From: Drechmeria coniospora
Lineage: Eukaryota; Ascomycota; Sordariomycetes; Hypocreales; Ophiocordycipitaceae
Direction: 5' to 3'
NCBI RefSeq assembly: GCF_001625195.1
Contig: NC_054390.1
Location: 7,475,222 to 7,539,221 of the forward strand
DNA: 64,000 nucleotides
The notes under the pieces were generated by a model. The model was given only the letters and a program-made list of their open reading frames with translations. It was not told where the DNA came from and made no database searches. This document shows, one piece after another, positions 35,545 to 45,740 of this stretch. The first letter of the stretch is position 1, and each line of letters opens with the position of its first letter. A program made the position numbers and the translations under genes.

Positions 35545-36060
35545 CCGCTCGGTTTATCCCCGGAGACGAGCTGCTTGAAATGATGGTGACGATTCTTCCG
35601 ATGACGATGATAAAATCAAATCAAAAACAATCCATGGAAAACGCGGTTCGGCCCTGGTAGACTTCTCTCCCAAATGCGTCATGGCTTTGACAGGACTTGC
35701 TACGAATATATTTCTTGGTGGCGACAATTCTGATGATGATAAATAGAGAAACAATTAAAAAAAAACATTTCATGGAAAGCGTGGTTCGTCACAAGTATAC
35801 TTCTGTCACAATTCTGATAATGATAAAATAAATAAAAAAAATATTAAAAAACCTTCCATGGAAAACGCGGTTCGTCACAAGTAGACTTCTCTCCCAAATC
35901 TGTCATGCACCATGTCCCCCACGATGCTCGAATATATTTCTTGATGGTGACAATTCTGATGATGATAAAACGAAGAAGAAAAAGCATTCCATGGAAAACG
36001 CGGTTCGTCACAGGTAGACTTCTCTCCCAAATATGTCATGCACCATGTCCCCCACGATGA
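35545..36060. repeat. Tandem decayed copies of the protease gene's 3' end
   Basis: The anchor CATGGAAAACGCGGTTCG occurs at 35633, 35771, 35857 and 35990 (spacings 138, 86 and 133 bp), with the last copy running into the stop codon and C-terminal codons of the subtilisin-like gene on the minus strand. Neighbouring blocks recur in order (GACAATTCTGATGATGATAAA, CTTCTCTCCCAAAT, GTCATGCACCATGTCCCCC). On the other side, 35549-35580 repeats with changes a piece of the last NLR exon (35395-35425, CCCGGAGA-GAGCTGCTTGAAATG). The whole 463 bp spacer 35545-36007 is AT-rich and made of such copies. Confidence 0.88.
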
Positions 36061-39000
36061 CCGGCTCGCCATTCCGCTGCCGCTCTCGAAGACCGCAAAA
36101 CTTTTCAAGTTTAATATACTTCCTTTCGACATCATCCGTCATGGAGCTGAAAATCTTCATAACAAGATGCGACTTCCATCTGGTACCCCCCGGCAAGTCT
36201 TGCTGCTCACTGCGGTAACATGACAGTATCAAGCAGGCAAGGCCGGCCGCGATTGCGGTGGCCGCGGAGCTCCCGGAGACCGTCTTCTCCGCTTCCACGT
36301 ACTGTATGTCACCCGCAGGGATATTGGTGGCCTGGAGGCGGAAGTCGTAGCTGGACGAGGTGCGGTTCGTCACCGAGCCGTACTCGTCTGCCGCGGCGAT
36401 TGCGATCGTTTCCTTACAGTCGGCTGGATAGGCGGCTCTCTGGTTGTAGCCCTCATCATGAGTGCTGCATAGCATGACGATTCCGAGCCTGTAGGCTTCG
36501 TCGATTGCGTTTTGTAGTTGAGTGTTCATCTCGGGTATTGTAAAGCTCATCGAGATGATGTCCACCTCTTGCTCGATGGCCCACAGGATTCCCTGTAGAT
36601 AGGAAGCCCATCCTTTCATTAGAGATCAAGTACAAGAAGCAGCACACCATTGGTGCATGTGTATGCCTCCCGTGAAGGAATGGATATGCAGGGGAAGACG
36701 AAGCCAAGTTGGGGAAGCATACCTCGACGACACGGCTCGGCTCAACACCGTTCCTGATCTCCGTGACCTGTGCCACGAAGAACTGGCAACCGGGGTCGAC
36801 GGCACCAATGAGGTTGGCCATCTGTGTGCCATGAGCATCTGACGCAAAGTGCCATGACCCCATGTGGAGATCCTCATTGACAAACGACCTGCCTTTCTGA
36901 ATTCTACTCAATATATCCTCCATAACGCGTCCTCCGAGCCCATCCTCTTCATTCTTCGGCTTCGATTCCGTCACGCTCATGATGCCACTGTCCAAGACGG
37001 CAATCTTGGTTGGCCTCCAGGGGCTCCCTGGTGACGGCACGTACGATCTGTACCCCTTGATGAACGGCCACAGTTTTGGAATCGCCACCTCCGCTCTTCC
37101 GTTTGTTTTTGTCATTGATTAGCTGCACAGTACCTCCATTCATGACAAAGTAGGGCGGGCTTACAAATGGGGACGATGCTTTTTCGTGACACCTGCCTTC
37201 GTAATCCATTTTCGGTCATGCACGTAAGTCATCAGTCTCGGCTTCTCCTTGACGAGTACTTTTAATCCACACTTGGCAAGATTCAGCAGCTCCCGCTTTT
37301 TGCGAGCGTTCAATGTGTCCTGCATAAGGAGACCGCATAATCGAGGAGTCAGTCAGCGAAGGCCGTTCCATGGTGCGGACGAAGCACAGAGCTTAGTTGT
37401 ACATGATCTACTGACATTGACGAGGTGTATTTCAAGTAACTCGAGCTTTCAAGGGATGCAAGTTAACAGATGCTCGCTGGCCGATGACGATAGAAGTTGC
37501 TAGTCGGCCAAGGCCTGCTTTCTGAATCTGAACGCACCTTTTCCAGAGTAGTAATCCCCCCTACACTCAGCCAGTGGCTCATGACCGCTCGCTTTCCGCT
37601 CCAGTAGAGGTATAGCTCTCTGAGATTCTTTCTCGTATTGGGTGTGATAACATCAACGCTGAGGGCGAAGTCCAAGCACTTCCAGTCAAGAATGGCCACG
37701 TGGAACTTGTCTAAATAACCGCCAATGCGTGCTTCGTCATGTGGCTTGTACATCCGATCCAAGACCTGAATTTGAATAATTTCCTGCACCATGTGCGTAT
37801 CGCGAAGCCAGTCGAGAATTTGAAACACTTCGTCATTCTCTTGGAGTAGGTCGACATCGGGATCTTCACCCTTCTGGCTCTCCAAGCCAAGGTCTGGAAA
37901 TCTGGCATACCGGAGTGTCTGTTCATAGTTCAGCCCTTCGAGATGGGTAGCATTTTGTTTTGTCAAGCTCTGGACGAACCCGCTGAATGTGTGGCTTCTG
38001 GTTGTGACCATGGAGGTTTCAAAGCAAAGCTCCCCATCTACCCAGGGTTCGCAGAAATGAGTGACGATTCAAGCTCCAGCAGTGGGACCCAATACGGCAG
38101 GTCTTACGTGGTTCTGAACTGAGTCAAAACAAAAATAATAATAAGAAGGGGGGACGGGGGACCAAGGCTAGGGTGCGATGCAACGTACCATTTGATCTCT
38201 CCAATATCTGCCGGAGTGCCTGCATGTTGTCAACGACTTTGATGCATGCATTAACAAGCTTCCTCCTTATATCCTTGCAGGGAGTTTCCCTACGCTTCCA
38301 CTCTTTGCCGGACTCGACAAAGTTGTTGTGCCACAGCGGAACGACGCTTCGGTCCTCAGGCATATTTGATAGAGAGGGCTCGAGATCCGTCCCTTTGATG
38401 GCCGACATTGGGTCCTCATTCACGAAGCTCTCCACAAATTTGTATTGCTGCCACCTGACAGCTTCTGTGAGAAAATCGAGGCCCGGGTCGATACGCTTGA
38501 GTGATTCCCAGGCCGTTTGGACCGAATCTGTTTCCCACATGTCCCAACGGCCGAGGCGGATGAGGTTTGATACAACGTCTCGATCAAATGCGCCTGGGGA
38601 AAGTTCCAAGATTCTGCCTGCTCCCCATGTTCTATCAAACGCAACCGCCGTTGTCAACAGTGTCCTGGCCACTTCCCGCGACGATCTTATCAGATTACTC
38701 GCTGCTTTTTGGCTTCTACTCCACGTCCATACGTCTTCCCGGTTATTTTCCATGATCCATGTTGCAACCTTGAGGCTGAAGCAGTCGCCGATTCCGTACA
38801 TGTCGAGCGTCGCGTTCGCCACCGTGGCAGTGTCAAACCTCAGAATGTTTATGATCCAAGTTAACGATGTCGCATCTCGTGGTGCTAAACGCAGAATTTT
38901 CTCTGCTACTGCCCATAATTTTTTCGTCACGGCAAGTTTGTAAAACCTTTCACTCTGTTCAATTCGCTGGTTGAAGTTCAATATTCGTTCAATGATGCTC

Positions 39001-39749
39001 ATGTATATCTGCATGTTCTCAGAGTCGCAGTCGAACTTCATCATGGCGAGCTCCAGTGCATCACAAATCTCTTCTTCAAACCCTCGGTCCACGTGCTGCC
39101 TCATAGCGGAATTTTGTAGTTGGTTGAAGAGAATATCGACAAGGGGCAGCATGCCGCTTCTCACAGCGTGTTCGAAAGGTGACAAATCCTTGGCCCTGGG
39201 CAAAGCTTGTTTGTGATGTAGATGTGCTTTGCTTGAGCATTTCCATTCAAATTCTGTCAACGGGACCTCTTGGTGCTGGGTGCCTGCCGAGTTGAATTTA
39301 TCCATCATCCCTTTACCACCATCGATAAACTCCCCCGTTATCGGGCTGTGCCCGGATCTTTGGAATGCCAACACGGGGTTTATCTGGATCAAGAGCTTGC
39401 CCAACTCAGTTCTGCCCTCGTCGTTGAGAATATCTCCGCGTTGAGATTGGTTTTGTTTGCAGGCAAACAAAAGTAGGCTCCATCGAACGCAGTCGTCAAT
39501 ATAGTGCTTGTATTCTTCGGCTTGAAGGATGGTTCGAACGGCGTCGTGAGCACCCAAATCCTTGGATTTGGTGATCGCCGTGACAAAACCGTGATACAAT
39601 TGTTTAATATATTCGACAAACGATGGATGGTCCGTCGTGGAGACGGGACGTGGCAGTGTCGACACGATGTGGTCGATGATTTGTATACCGGGCGATCTCT
39701 CCGTTGGACTCGCATTGGTCCATTCATTCTCGGTACGTGTTGTTGCCAT
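36008..39749 (-). CDS. Intracellular subtilisin-like serine protease with long N-terminal helical domain
   Basis: Five exons on the minus strand (39749-38189, 38037-37538, 37319-37165, 37095-36723, 36592-36008) give 1057 residues. The N-terminal ~690 residues are helical, with ankyrin-like stretches (for example S-P-F-E-H-A-V-R-S-G) and no signal peptide. The C-terminal S8 domain keeps the triad: Asp at about 774 in A-V-L-D-S-G, His at about 827 in A-H-G-T-Q, and Ser at about 972 in S-G-S-S-A-A-T. It therefore looks catalytically intact and cytosolic, unlike secreted subtilases with propeptides. S8 modules in such a setting are known as effector parts of fungal NLR systems. The intron at 38188-38038 could also hide a 6-base exon. 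The acceptor at 37096 is chosen because the nearer AG gives a stop. The 3' end is amplified downstream (see repeat). The link to the neighbouring NLR is inferred. Confidence 0.85.
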
Positions 39750-40238
39750 AATGTGAGCGTCACGAGTTTCAGGTCATGCGTCGACAGTCGTCGCCAGTGT
39801 AATATTGAAAATCAAATCATGGCTATAGACTTCGCGGACGAAGGCATCTAGTTGTACGGTTTTCAGCAGACAAGGGGTTCGCTCCCCTCTCGCTGCTGGA
39901 TGCCTTTGAGCTGGATCAATCAAGGAGGGGTTCATTTGCAACCCCTGGAATACATCAGACGTTGCTTACTCTTGGCTGATCGAGTGGCGGCGTCATGTGC
40001 ATACACCTGTCTGCAATAAATATCGGTCCGTCATTAAAGGGACATACAGTACTCACTCACCTACGTGAATACTCCGTTGATGAGTGAAGACATTGATTTC
40101 TCTTTGTGTATATGCAGATCGGTTGACGGTTTGCCTCTCCTTACGGCACAAGCACATCATTAGCCATGCCATTTCGTCGGCGCCTTCACCGCTGCTAGCC
40201 GCCTGATGCCCATCATTTCCCTGGTCCCCTGATGCCTG
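39750..40238. other. Promoter region of the subtilisin-like gene
   Basis: 489 bp between the protease start codon and the stop codon of the next minus-strand gene. AT-richer parts lie at 39785-39850 and 40010-40100. Apart from a short minisatellite at the right edge, no feature is seen. Confidence 0.5.
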
Positions 40239-40280
40239 TCATAGTCCCTGGTCGCCTGATCCCTTCATCCCTGCTAGGTG
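40195..40280. repeat. About 27 bp minisatellite overlapping the end of the 336-residue ORF
   Basis: The blocks GCCTGATGCC-ATCAT and TCCCTGGTC alternate about three times (starting near 40200, 40228 and 40254). The repeat crosses the stop codon at 40239 of the minus-strand gene, so its last residues (G-S-G-D-Q-G-L) are encoded by the repeat. Confidence 0.75.
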
Positions 40281-41249
40281 CAGTTGACTCTCTTCCACAA
40301 GCACGGCGCCGGCTTCCTGTGCTGAAGCCGGCAGCTTTGGAAATACGAGTCGGTGAAGCACATCCTTGGTTCCCAGCTCTCCCATATTGTTCTTGTAGCT
40401 CTCCGTCAGCTTCAAAATGTGATGCCCCTCATAGCGGACCTTGGGGGCATCAACGTCCGGCTGAACGAGAAAGGGCTTCGTGATTCCGGGTCCGCATCCA
40501 AACACTTTGAGTATGTTGTTCTTCAGATTGAACATGGTGCCGGCGACTACATCAATCTCGAACTTGACGACGTATGCCGCCGTCACCGACGCCCGCCGGA
40601 GGAGCACTGCGAGGTGGATGACCGGGGGGGGGTCGTTTCCCAGCAGCTTGTTCTGTGAAAAGCACCATTCGATGCCATTTCGCTTGCCGCTATCCTCGTT
40701 CATCAAGGGGAAGGCAGTCCTCATGTCGAAGGCGGTGTGTTCGAAGCTAAGCTCTTCCGTACTGCCCCATGCACCCGATAGCTCGGCAAACTCCGCCTTG
40801 ACTCCGGCGCCGACCTCTATTCGGTCTGATTTCTTCACGCCAACCAGAGTTGCGTTGCTTCTTTCTGGCTCCTTGAATGGCGCCCAGGTCTCGATTTCCG
40901 GGTCGGCCTTTTCGCCGGACGGCCGGCTCTCAAACTCCAGCTTCGCCGTGACTCTCGTCGCCTTGTTGGACTTACTCCGGCAGTTGACTGCCAGCTTGAG
41001 GATGAGAAGCGTCATGGGGCTTTTCGAGTTGGGAGACTCCCAGCCATCCATACCCAGGAGGCGCTCGACGGTGACATGATAGTCAGCGTGTCGTTCCGTG
41101 TCGTAGATCAGCCCCGTTTCGCTGTTCCCGGGACGGTAGGTTCTCAGCGTTCCAGCCGTAGCGGACTCCGATTTCTTGGGCATGAAATAGCAGGGGAGGG
41201 GGTCCTCGTCGTCAAAGTCTGCGTATTCGTCGTCCATGGCGAATGTCAA
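40239..41249 (-). CDS. Conserved-looking protein of unknown function
   Basis: A single-exon frame of 336 residues that I do not recognise. It starts with an acidic patch (M-D-D-E-Y-A-D-F-D-D-E-D). The body alternates polar residues and short hydrophobic strands, for example T-L-L-I-L-K-L-A-V-N-C, V-T-A-K-L-E-F, A-A-Y-V-V-K-F-E-I-D-V and V-I-H-L-A-V-L-L-R-R, which suggests an all-beta, C2-like or immunoglobulin-like fold. There is no signal peptide, no membrane helix and no visible catalytic motif. Codon use and composition are coding-like, and the frame is long relative to shadows on the other strand. It sits directly behind the protease gene on the same strand, inside the accessory island. 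A partner or substrate of the protease or NLR is one possibility, but nothing in the sequence proves it. Confidence 0.7.
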   Translation of the reverse strand: MTFAMDDEYADFDDEDPLPCYFMPKKSESATAGTLRTYRPGNSETGLIYDTERHADYHVTVERLLGMDGWESPNSKSPMTLLILKLAVNCRSKSNKATRVTAKLEFESRPSGEKADPEIETWAPFKEPERSNATLVGVKKSDRIEVGAGVKAEFAELSGAWGSTEELSFEHTAFDMRTAFPLMNEDSGKRNGIEWCFSQNKLLGNDPPPVIHLAVLLRRASVTAAYVVKFEIDVVAGTMFNLKNNILKVFGCGPGITKPFLVQPDVDAPKVRYEGHHILKLTESYKNNMGELGTKDVLHRLVFPKLPASAQEAGAVLVEESQLHLAGMKGSGDQGL

Positions 41250-42671
41250 AAAGGCTGGTCAATATTGGCGGCACCGCAACCTGGAGATGAAGCGGTCGTC
41301 CTCGGAGGCTTTGTAATTTTAGGAGAGAGCTTCGTTTGTCATGATGCTGAACGGTCAACGAGCTTTATGTACGACCCAAGCCTGGCAGAGAATGAGTTGG
41401 AAGAAAGGCCGTTGTCGCAGTCCTTGTAGGGACCACGCGAGTAGGAGGCGAGTAGGAATATCATGGCGCCGTAACAACGCCATGCCTGACAGAGGGAGCA
41501 GGCGCCATGCCGCACAAGATCCATGTTTCCACTCCAAAGAAGCGTACGCCTGCGCTTACGGCCTGAGAGCATGGGGGTGCTCCGCTCTTGGACCGACGAC
41601 TACACCAATGATATCAAGAAAGTCATGCTTTTTGCAAGGTATCACACGGCACATGCCACGGCGATGACGGCCAAGTCGCACATTTGGCCCTCGTGGTTCT
41701 TTGACGTTCCACGCAAAGTTGCTCCGATTTCGGATCCAATGGTATCTTTGCCAATCGCTGGCTTGCGGCGGCATGAATTGAGTGACGAAAACATGACGAA
41801 AAGGGTCAAAGGCCGAGGTCAACAGCTGCACTGATGATGGCCCATGGCTGCCTGCCTGGGGCGAGGAAAGCAACGAGGCTAAGGCTGAGATGATTATCTG
41901 CAAATGCGGTTACGGCCAAGTAACACAGCATGGCCAGGCGTGGGGGTACATGCACACGTGAAGGCGTTTACCAAAACGTCAGTACCGCCACAGGTGCGCT
42001 CACAAGTTTCAAAGACCTGAGCAGAATCCTCCAATACCGCAGTAGGAAGGGATGCTGAGTTGAGCCTGGGCCGAAATAGGCTATCTGTGATCCGGAGGAG
42101 TTGGGTTGGCCTGGCAAGAAAGAGACTCGGAGGACTAAAGTTGAGCGAAGGGTGAGCTGGTTGTGGGCAAATACCCGAGATTTAACAGAAAGGCGTGCCG
42201 CATCACGTGGTTTGGAGATAATCACCTCGAATGGCTGCATGCCGTCTATCGATCCGTTGCTCTCGACACTGTACGTGTCATCGTCTGGGCGAGTCCTGTA
42301 CGACGTAAATCATCGGGCAGATTGTCTGCATCCTGTGCAACTCAACTTTGGACTCGTACCGGCTCGATTGTCGTACGGTTGTATTCTGCACATTGCATGC
42401 AGTGCCAGGTAGCTAGCTTAGTATTAGCTAGCTACCAGTGGTGGTACCATGGAGGACGGATGCTTACCATAAACATGCACCGACGGATAAGCACATGTAG
42501 CCTCGCATCGCCCAAGGCCCGTCTCGCCGTCCTTGCTCCGACGGCTCTCGAGGCCCCAGCGCGGTCTTGACGAGGCGAGGGCCAAACGCCTCACACACTC
42601 ATTCTTCCTGCTTTTCTTCCTGCTTCCTTTCGCATTCTTGCCTTGAGCCGTGCTTGAGTGAAAAGGCGGCA
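41250..42671. other. 1.4 kb divergent spacer at the right edge of the island
   Basis: This lies between the start codons of the unknown protein (minus) and USB1 (plus). Small open frames are present but overlap on both strands without family signs. No clear repeat array is seen. A GCTAGCT palindromic patch lies near 42412-42433. Confidence 0.5.
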
Positions 42672-43725
42672 ATGGCGCTTGTCGACTACTCCTCCTCGTC
42701 GGCGAGCGAAGCCGATGCGGTTGAGGAGCGGCGGCGGCCGAGAAGAAAGCGACGCAAAGGTAGTGGTGACAAGGAGCGATCGGCGCCGGAGTCAGAGTCG
42801 GGGTCCGAATCAGAGTCGGGGTCGGAGTCGAGGTCGAAGTCGGCTGACGGCGCCGCTGCCGAGTCGAAGATGCCGCCGCTGCCGTCAGCATTTCATGATC
42901 TCTACGCCTCCACCGTCCGTCGCAGCATCGTCGACGACCCCAGCCTACACCAAGGCCGCAGGAGACAGACGCCTCACGTTCCAGGCATCTGGCCGTCGCA
43001 CGTGTACGTCGAGTGTAGGTCGTTTCCCGTCCCGTCCAGTGCCGTCCGGTCCCCTCCCCCTCGCGTCCCCAGTGGTCCGTTGACGTGTGCACGCGGCAGG
43101 GCATCCGACGAGCGACGAGCATGGGTCGTTGGTGAAGCTGATTCGGCTCGTCGAGGCGGAGCTGGGTGACGAGATCAAACTGCACAGCTTCCTGACGAGC
43201 GATTTGGGTTCTCCCCTACCCCTTCACATCAGCCTCTCTCGGCCGCTCAGCCTGCCGACGGCCGACAAGGACGGCTTCGTCGAGAGGCTCTCGCATTCCA
43301 TCCGGAGCAGTGGCACGGATCCCTTTTCCCTTCACCCGAGCGGGCTGGCTTGGTTCAAGTCGCCCGACTCGGAGAGGACTTTTCTCGTCCTCCGAGTCGT
43401 CGGCGGCCATCAAGCGGAGACGGGCCGGGTCAACGGGGAACTCACGGGGCTGCTATCGCGATGCAACGCCGTTGCGAGCCTGTACAAGCAGCCCACCCTC
43501 TACCAGCAGAGCGACAAGGGAGCGGCCGACACGGCATTCCACGTGTCCGTCGGATGGACCTTTGAGCAGCCAGACGAGAAAGCGTCGCTTCGAGTCCTCC
43601 ACCTCCTCGACGAGGAGCCGTTCCGCGACTCGCGCTCGTGGGAGATGCAGGTGTCAGGCGTCAAGGCCAAGATTGGGAACATGGTGAAGCACATTCCACT
43701 CGGCCAGTCGAGGAGCGTTCCGTAG
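42672..43725 (+). CDS. USB1: Usb1, U6 snRNA 3' phosphodiesterase
   Basis: Two exons (42672-43014 and 43100-43725) give 322 residues; the join makes H-V-Y-V-E-W-H-P. The N-terminal ~65 residues are Ser/Glu-rich and basic, a usual disordered start in this family (it begins M-A-L-V-D-Y-S-S-S). The 2H phosphoesterase core has both H-x-S motifs: L-H-I-S-L-S with His at about 157 and F-H-V-S-V-G-W with His at about 262. Usb1 trims the oligo(U) tail of U6 snRNA in the nucleus and leaves a protected end, which stabilises U6 for splicing. Both catalytic motifs are intact, so activity is expected. Confidence 0.9.
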
Positions 43726-45160
43726 GTCAAAGGATCGAAGCACAGACGATGCCAGCTGTCGTTCTCGCGGGCGCAGCCTTGGGCTCGATACGATGTCCCA
43801 ACGAGGACAAAGGGCCTCCGCACCTCCTGCCTACTTTGCAATCCGTACTCGTCCTATCATTACACGTAATATACGAATACGAAGGTTGAGAAGGGAAGGT
43901 GCAGTCGCGAGCAACGAGTGAGTGCGTCATATACGGTACAGCAAGTACTTGCTGGTATGGCGAGGGCTCAAGTACTGGCTGATATGCCGGTCAAGTCCCT
44001 CCGGTGCGGAATGCACCGAGAGTTCACCAATCGCCTACCAGTAGGGAGTAAACGAGCTATTACGAGGTACTTACGGAGCACACCATCGATGGTACGGAGC
44101 ATTACTCCGTGCTGCACCTCTTCATCCCCCCGTTCTCGTTGGGGAACTGCTGTAGAGTAAAGCTTCATGCACTTCTACCTACTCCGTACAGGAGGAAACG
44201 ACAAGAAACGACCGCGGCATGCCTATTGGCTTGGCAGGGCACTTGCGAGTACACTGCACCGCGTTCAGAGTCCGATTCAGGCCACGATGCTTCGCGGGCG
44301 ACGAAGGGAGTCGGGCGAGCCAGTACTCGGGCGAGCAAGTACTCGGGCGAGCACGACGCCTTGATCGAACTCGCCAGACGGCAGCATGGCGGTGCCCTGC
44401 GATGACCCATCACCGTCCATGCCCAGCACATACAGGTACGCCGGACGGCCGAGGGTCCGGGTACGCGCTCTGAGCAGCGCAGCCGCTGGCTTTCCCACGG
44501 CCGTCCTGCTGCACGGCGCGGCAATCGACGCCTTCAGGAGCGACGGTGCCGCCGTGGCCTCGGTGACGCGACCGCTGTAGGCCGCACGACCGCCCGCCCG
44601 CGTGGGGCTGCAGCGCTCTCCGGGGGAGGGGCGTAGGCGGCTAGGCGCTGAAGGCCATGGCAGGCCCGGGGTTTGGAACGCTGAAGAACCCTTGTTTATT
44701 TTTTGCGTCCCACGCACGGCGGCGGTAAATGCGACGGCCAACTTGTCGAGCATCCACTTCCTCATTCCGTCCCCACCCGACTTTCTCTTCCCCGCCACCA
44801 ACTTCTCCCTCAACCGCATCCTCGTCCACCTCCTTCGGCTTCGCTTCGATCCCTTTGCCCTTCTCCCTGTCCCTTTCCGGCGCAGCCGCACAGAGTTTCC
44901 TCTTCGCCCTGCCTGTTCCGTCCTGTCCGGGACCCGATCGGAGAGCGTGCGTTCGCCTGCGCAGCTCACACCCCGCGCGAAGGCTGATCCTGCTCCGCAT
45001 CGTCCGGGCTGCCCTCCGCGAGCGTCGACGGGGAAAGAGAACGACTCGGTTTGCGTCGACGCGTCCGCCCCTCACCCGGGACTCCCCCTCTTCGCGGCAC
45101 CCCAAGAGAAGCTCGGCCTCCCAGCTCGCGCCTCGCCTCCACCGAGGAGACGTCGGCAAG
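43726..45160. other. 1.4 kb spacer between USB1 and CKS1
   Basis: This holds ACTCCGTA/GTACGGAG-type motifs around 43930-44200, a short CGGGCGAGC minisatellite near 44314-44352, and a GC-rich leader before CKS1 that is open in several frames. No other gene is recognised. Confidence 0.5.
44314..44354. repeat. 15 bp minisatellite
   Basis: CGGGCGAGC-(A)AGTACT is repeated three times head to tail with minor changes. Intergenic. Confidence 0.75.
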
Positions 45161-45740
45161 ATGACGCTGGACATTGACACGTCCCGAAGGAACAAGGCGC
45201 CCCGGCCGCTGTCGGACGCGGAACGCGCGCGCCTTGACGAGTACATCGACTCGATCCACTACTCTTCCAGGTGAGCACGTCGACGCCGCCGGACCGACCC
45301 CGCGGGGAGCGTCGGGCTGACGCCGAGGCAGGTATTCCGACAGCGAGTACGAGTACCGACACGTGCAGCTGCCCAAGGCCATGCTCAAGGCCATCCCCAA
45401 GGACTATCACGACACCTCCAAGGGCACGCTGAAGCTTCTGTGGGAGGACGAGTGGCGGGCGATCGGAATCACGCAGGTGAGGTCCCCGAGGCGGGCCGGC
45501 CGGCCGGTGCGGAGCTGACGCCGTGGCAGAGTCTCGGCTGGGAACATTACGAGGTGCACGAGCCCGAACCACACATTCTCCTCTTCAAGTACGGCGCTCC
45601 CCCCTTCCTCCCTCCCCGCTGCTCCCTCCTCGCTGCTCCCTCCCCGTTCCTCCCTCCCTCCTCCCCTCCGCAAACGTCACGCTCGACGCGGCGACTGATG
45701 GCCCAGCAGGCGCCCGCTCAACTATCAACCGCCGCAGTGA
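45161..45740 (+). CDS. CKS1: Cyclin-dependent kinase regulatory subunit Cks1/Suc1
   Basis: Four short exons (45161-45270, 45332-45476, 45530-45588, 45710-45740) give 114 residues. The family core is unmistakable: Y-S-D-x-[29 protein letters not shown], and [17 protein letters not shown]. The H-x-P-E-P-H hinge is the strand-swap hinge, and the phosphate-binding pocket residues are kept. Cks1 docks on CDK1 and reads phosphothreonine, which helps multisite phosphorylation in the cell cycle. The last exon codes for only about ten residues. The long GC-rich segment before the ATG is probably a 5' leader. Confidence 0.95.

Noticed and set aside
38038..38188. A 6-base micro-exon inside the subtilase intron
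   Set aside because: Splice sites allow it in frame, but a single 151 bp intron is simpler and also keeps the frame.
36008..39749. Reading the S8 gene as a secreted cuticle-degrading subtilisin
   Set aside because: No signal peptide or I9-type propeptide, and a very long N-terminal region precedes the catalytic domain.
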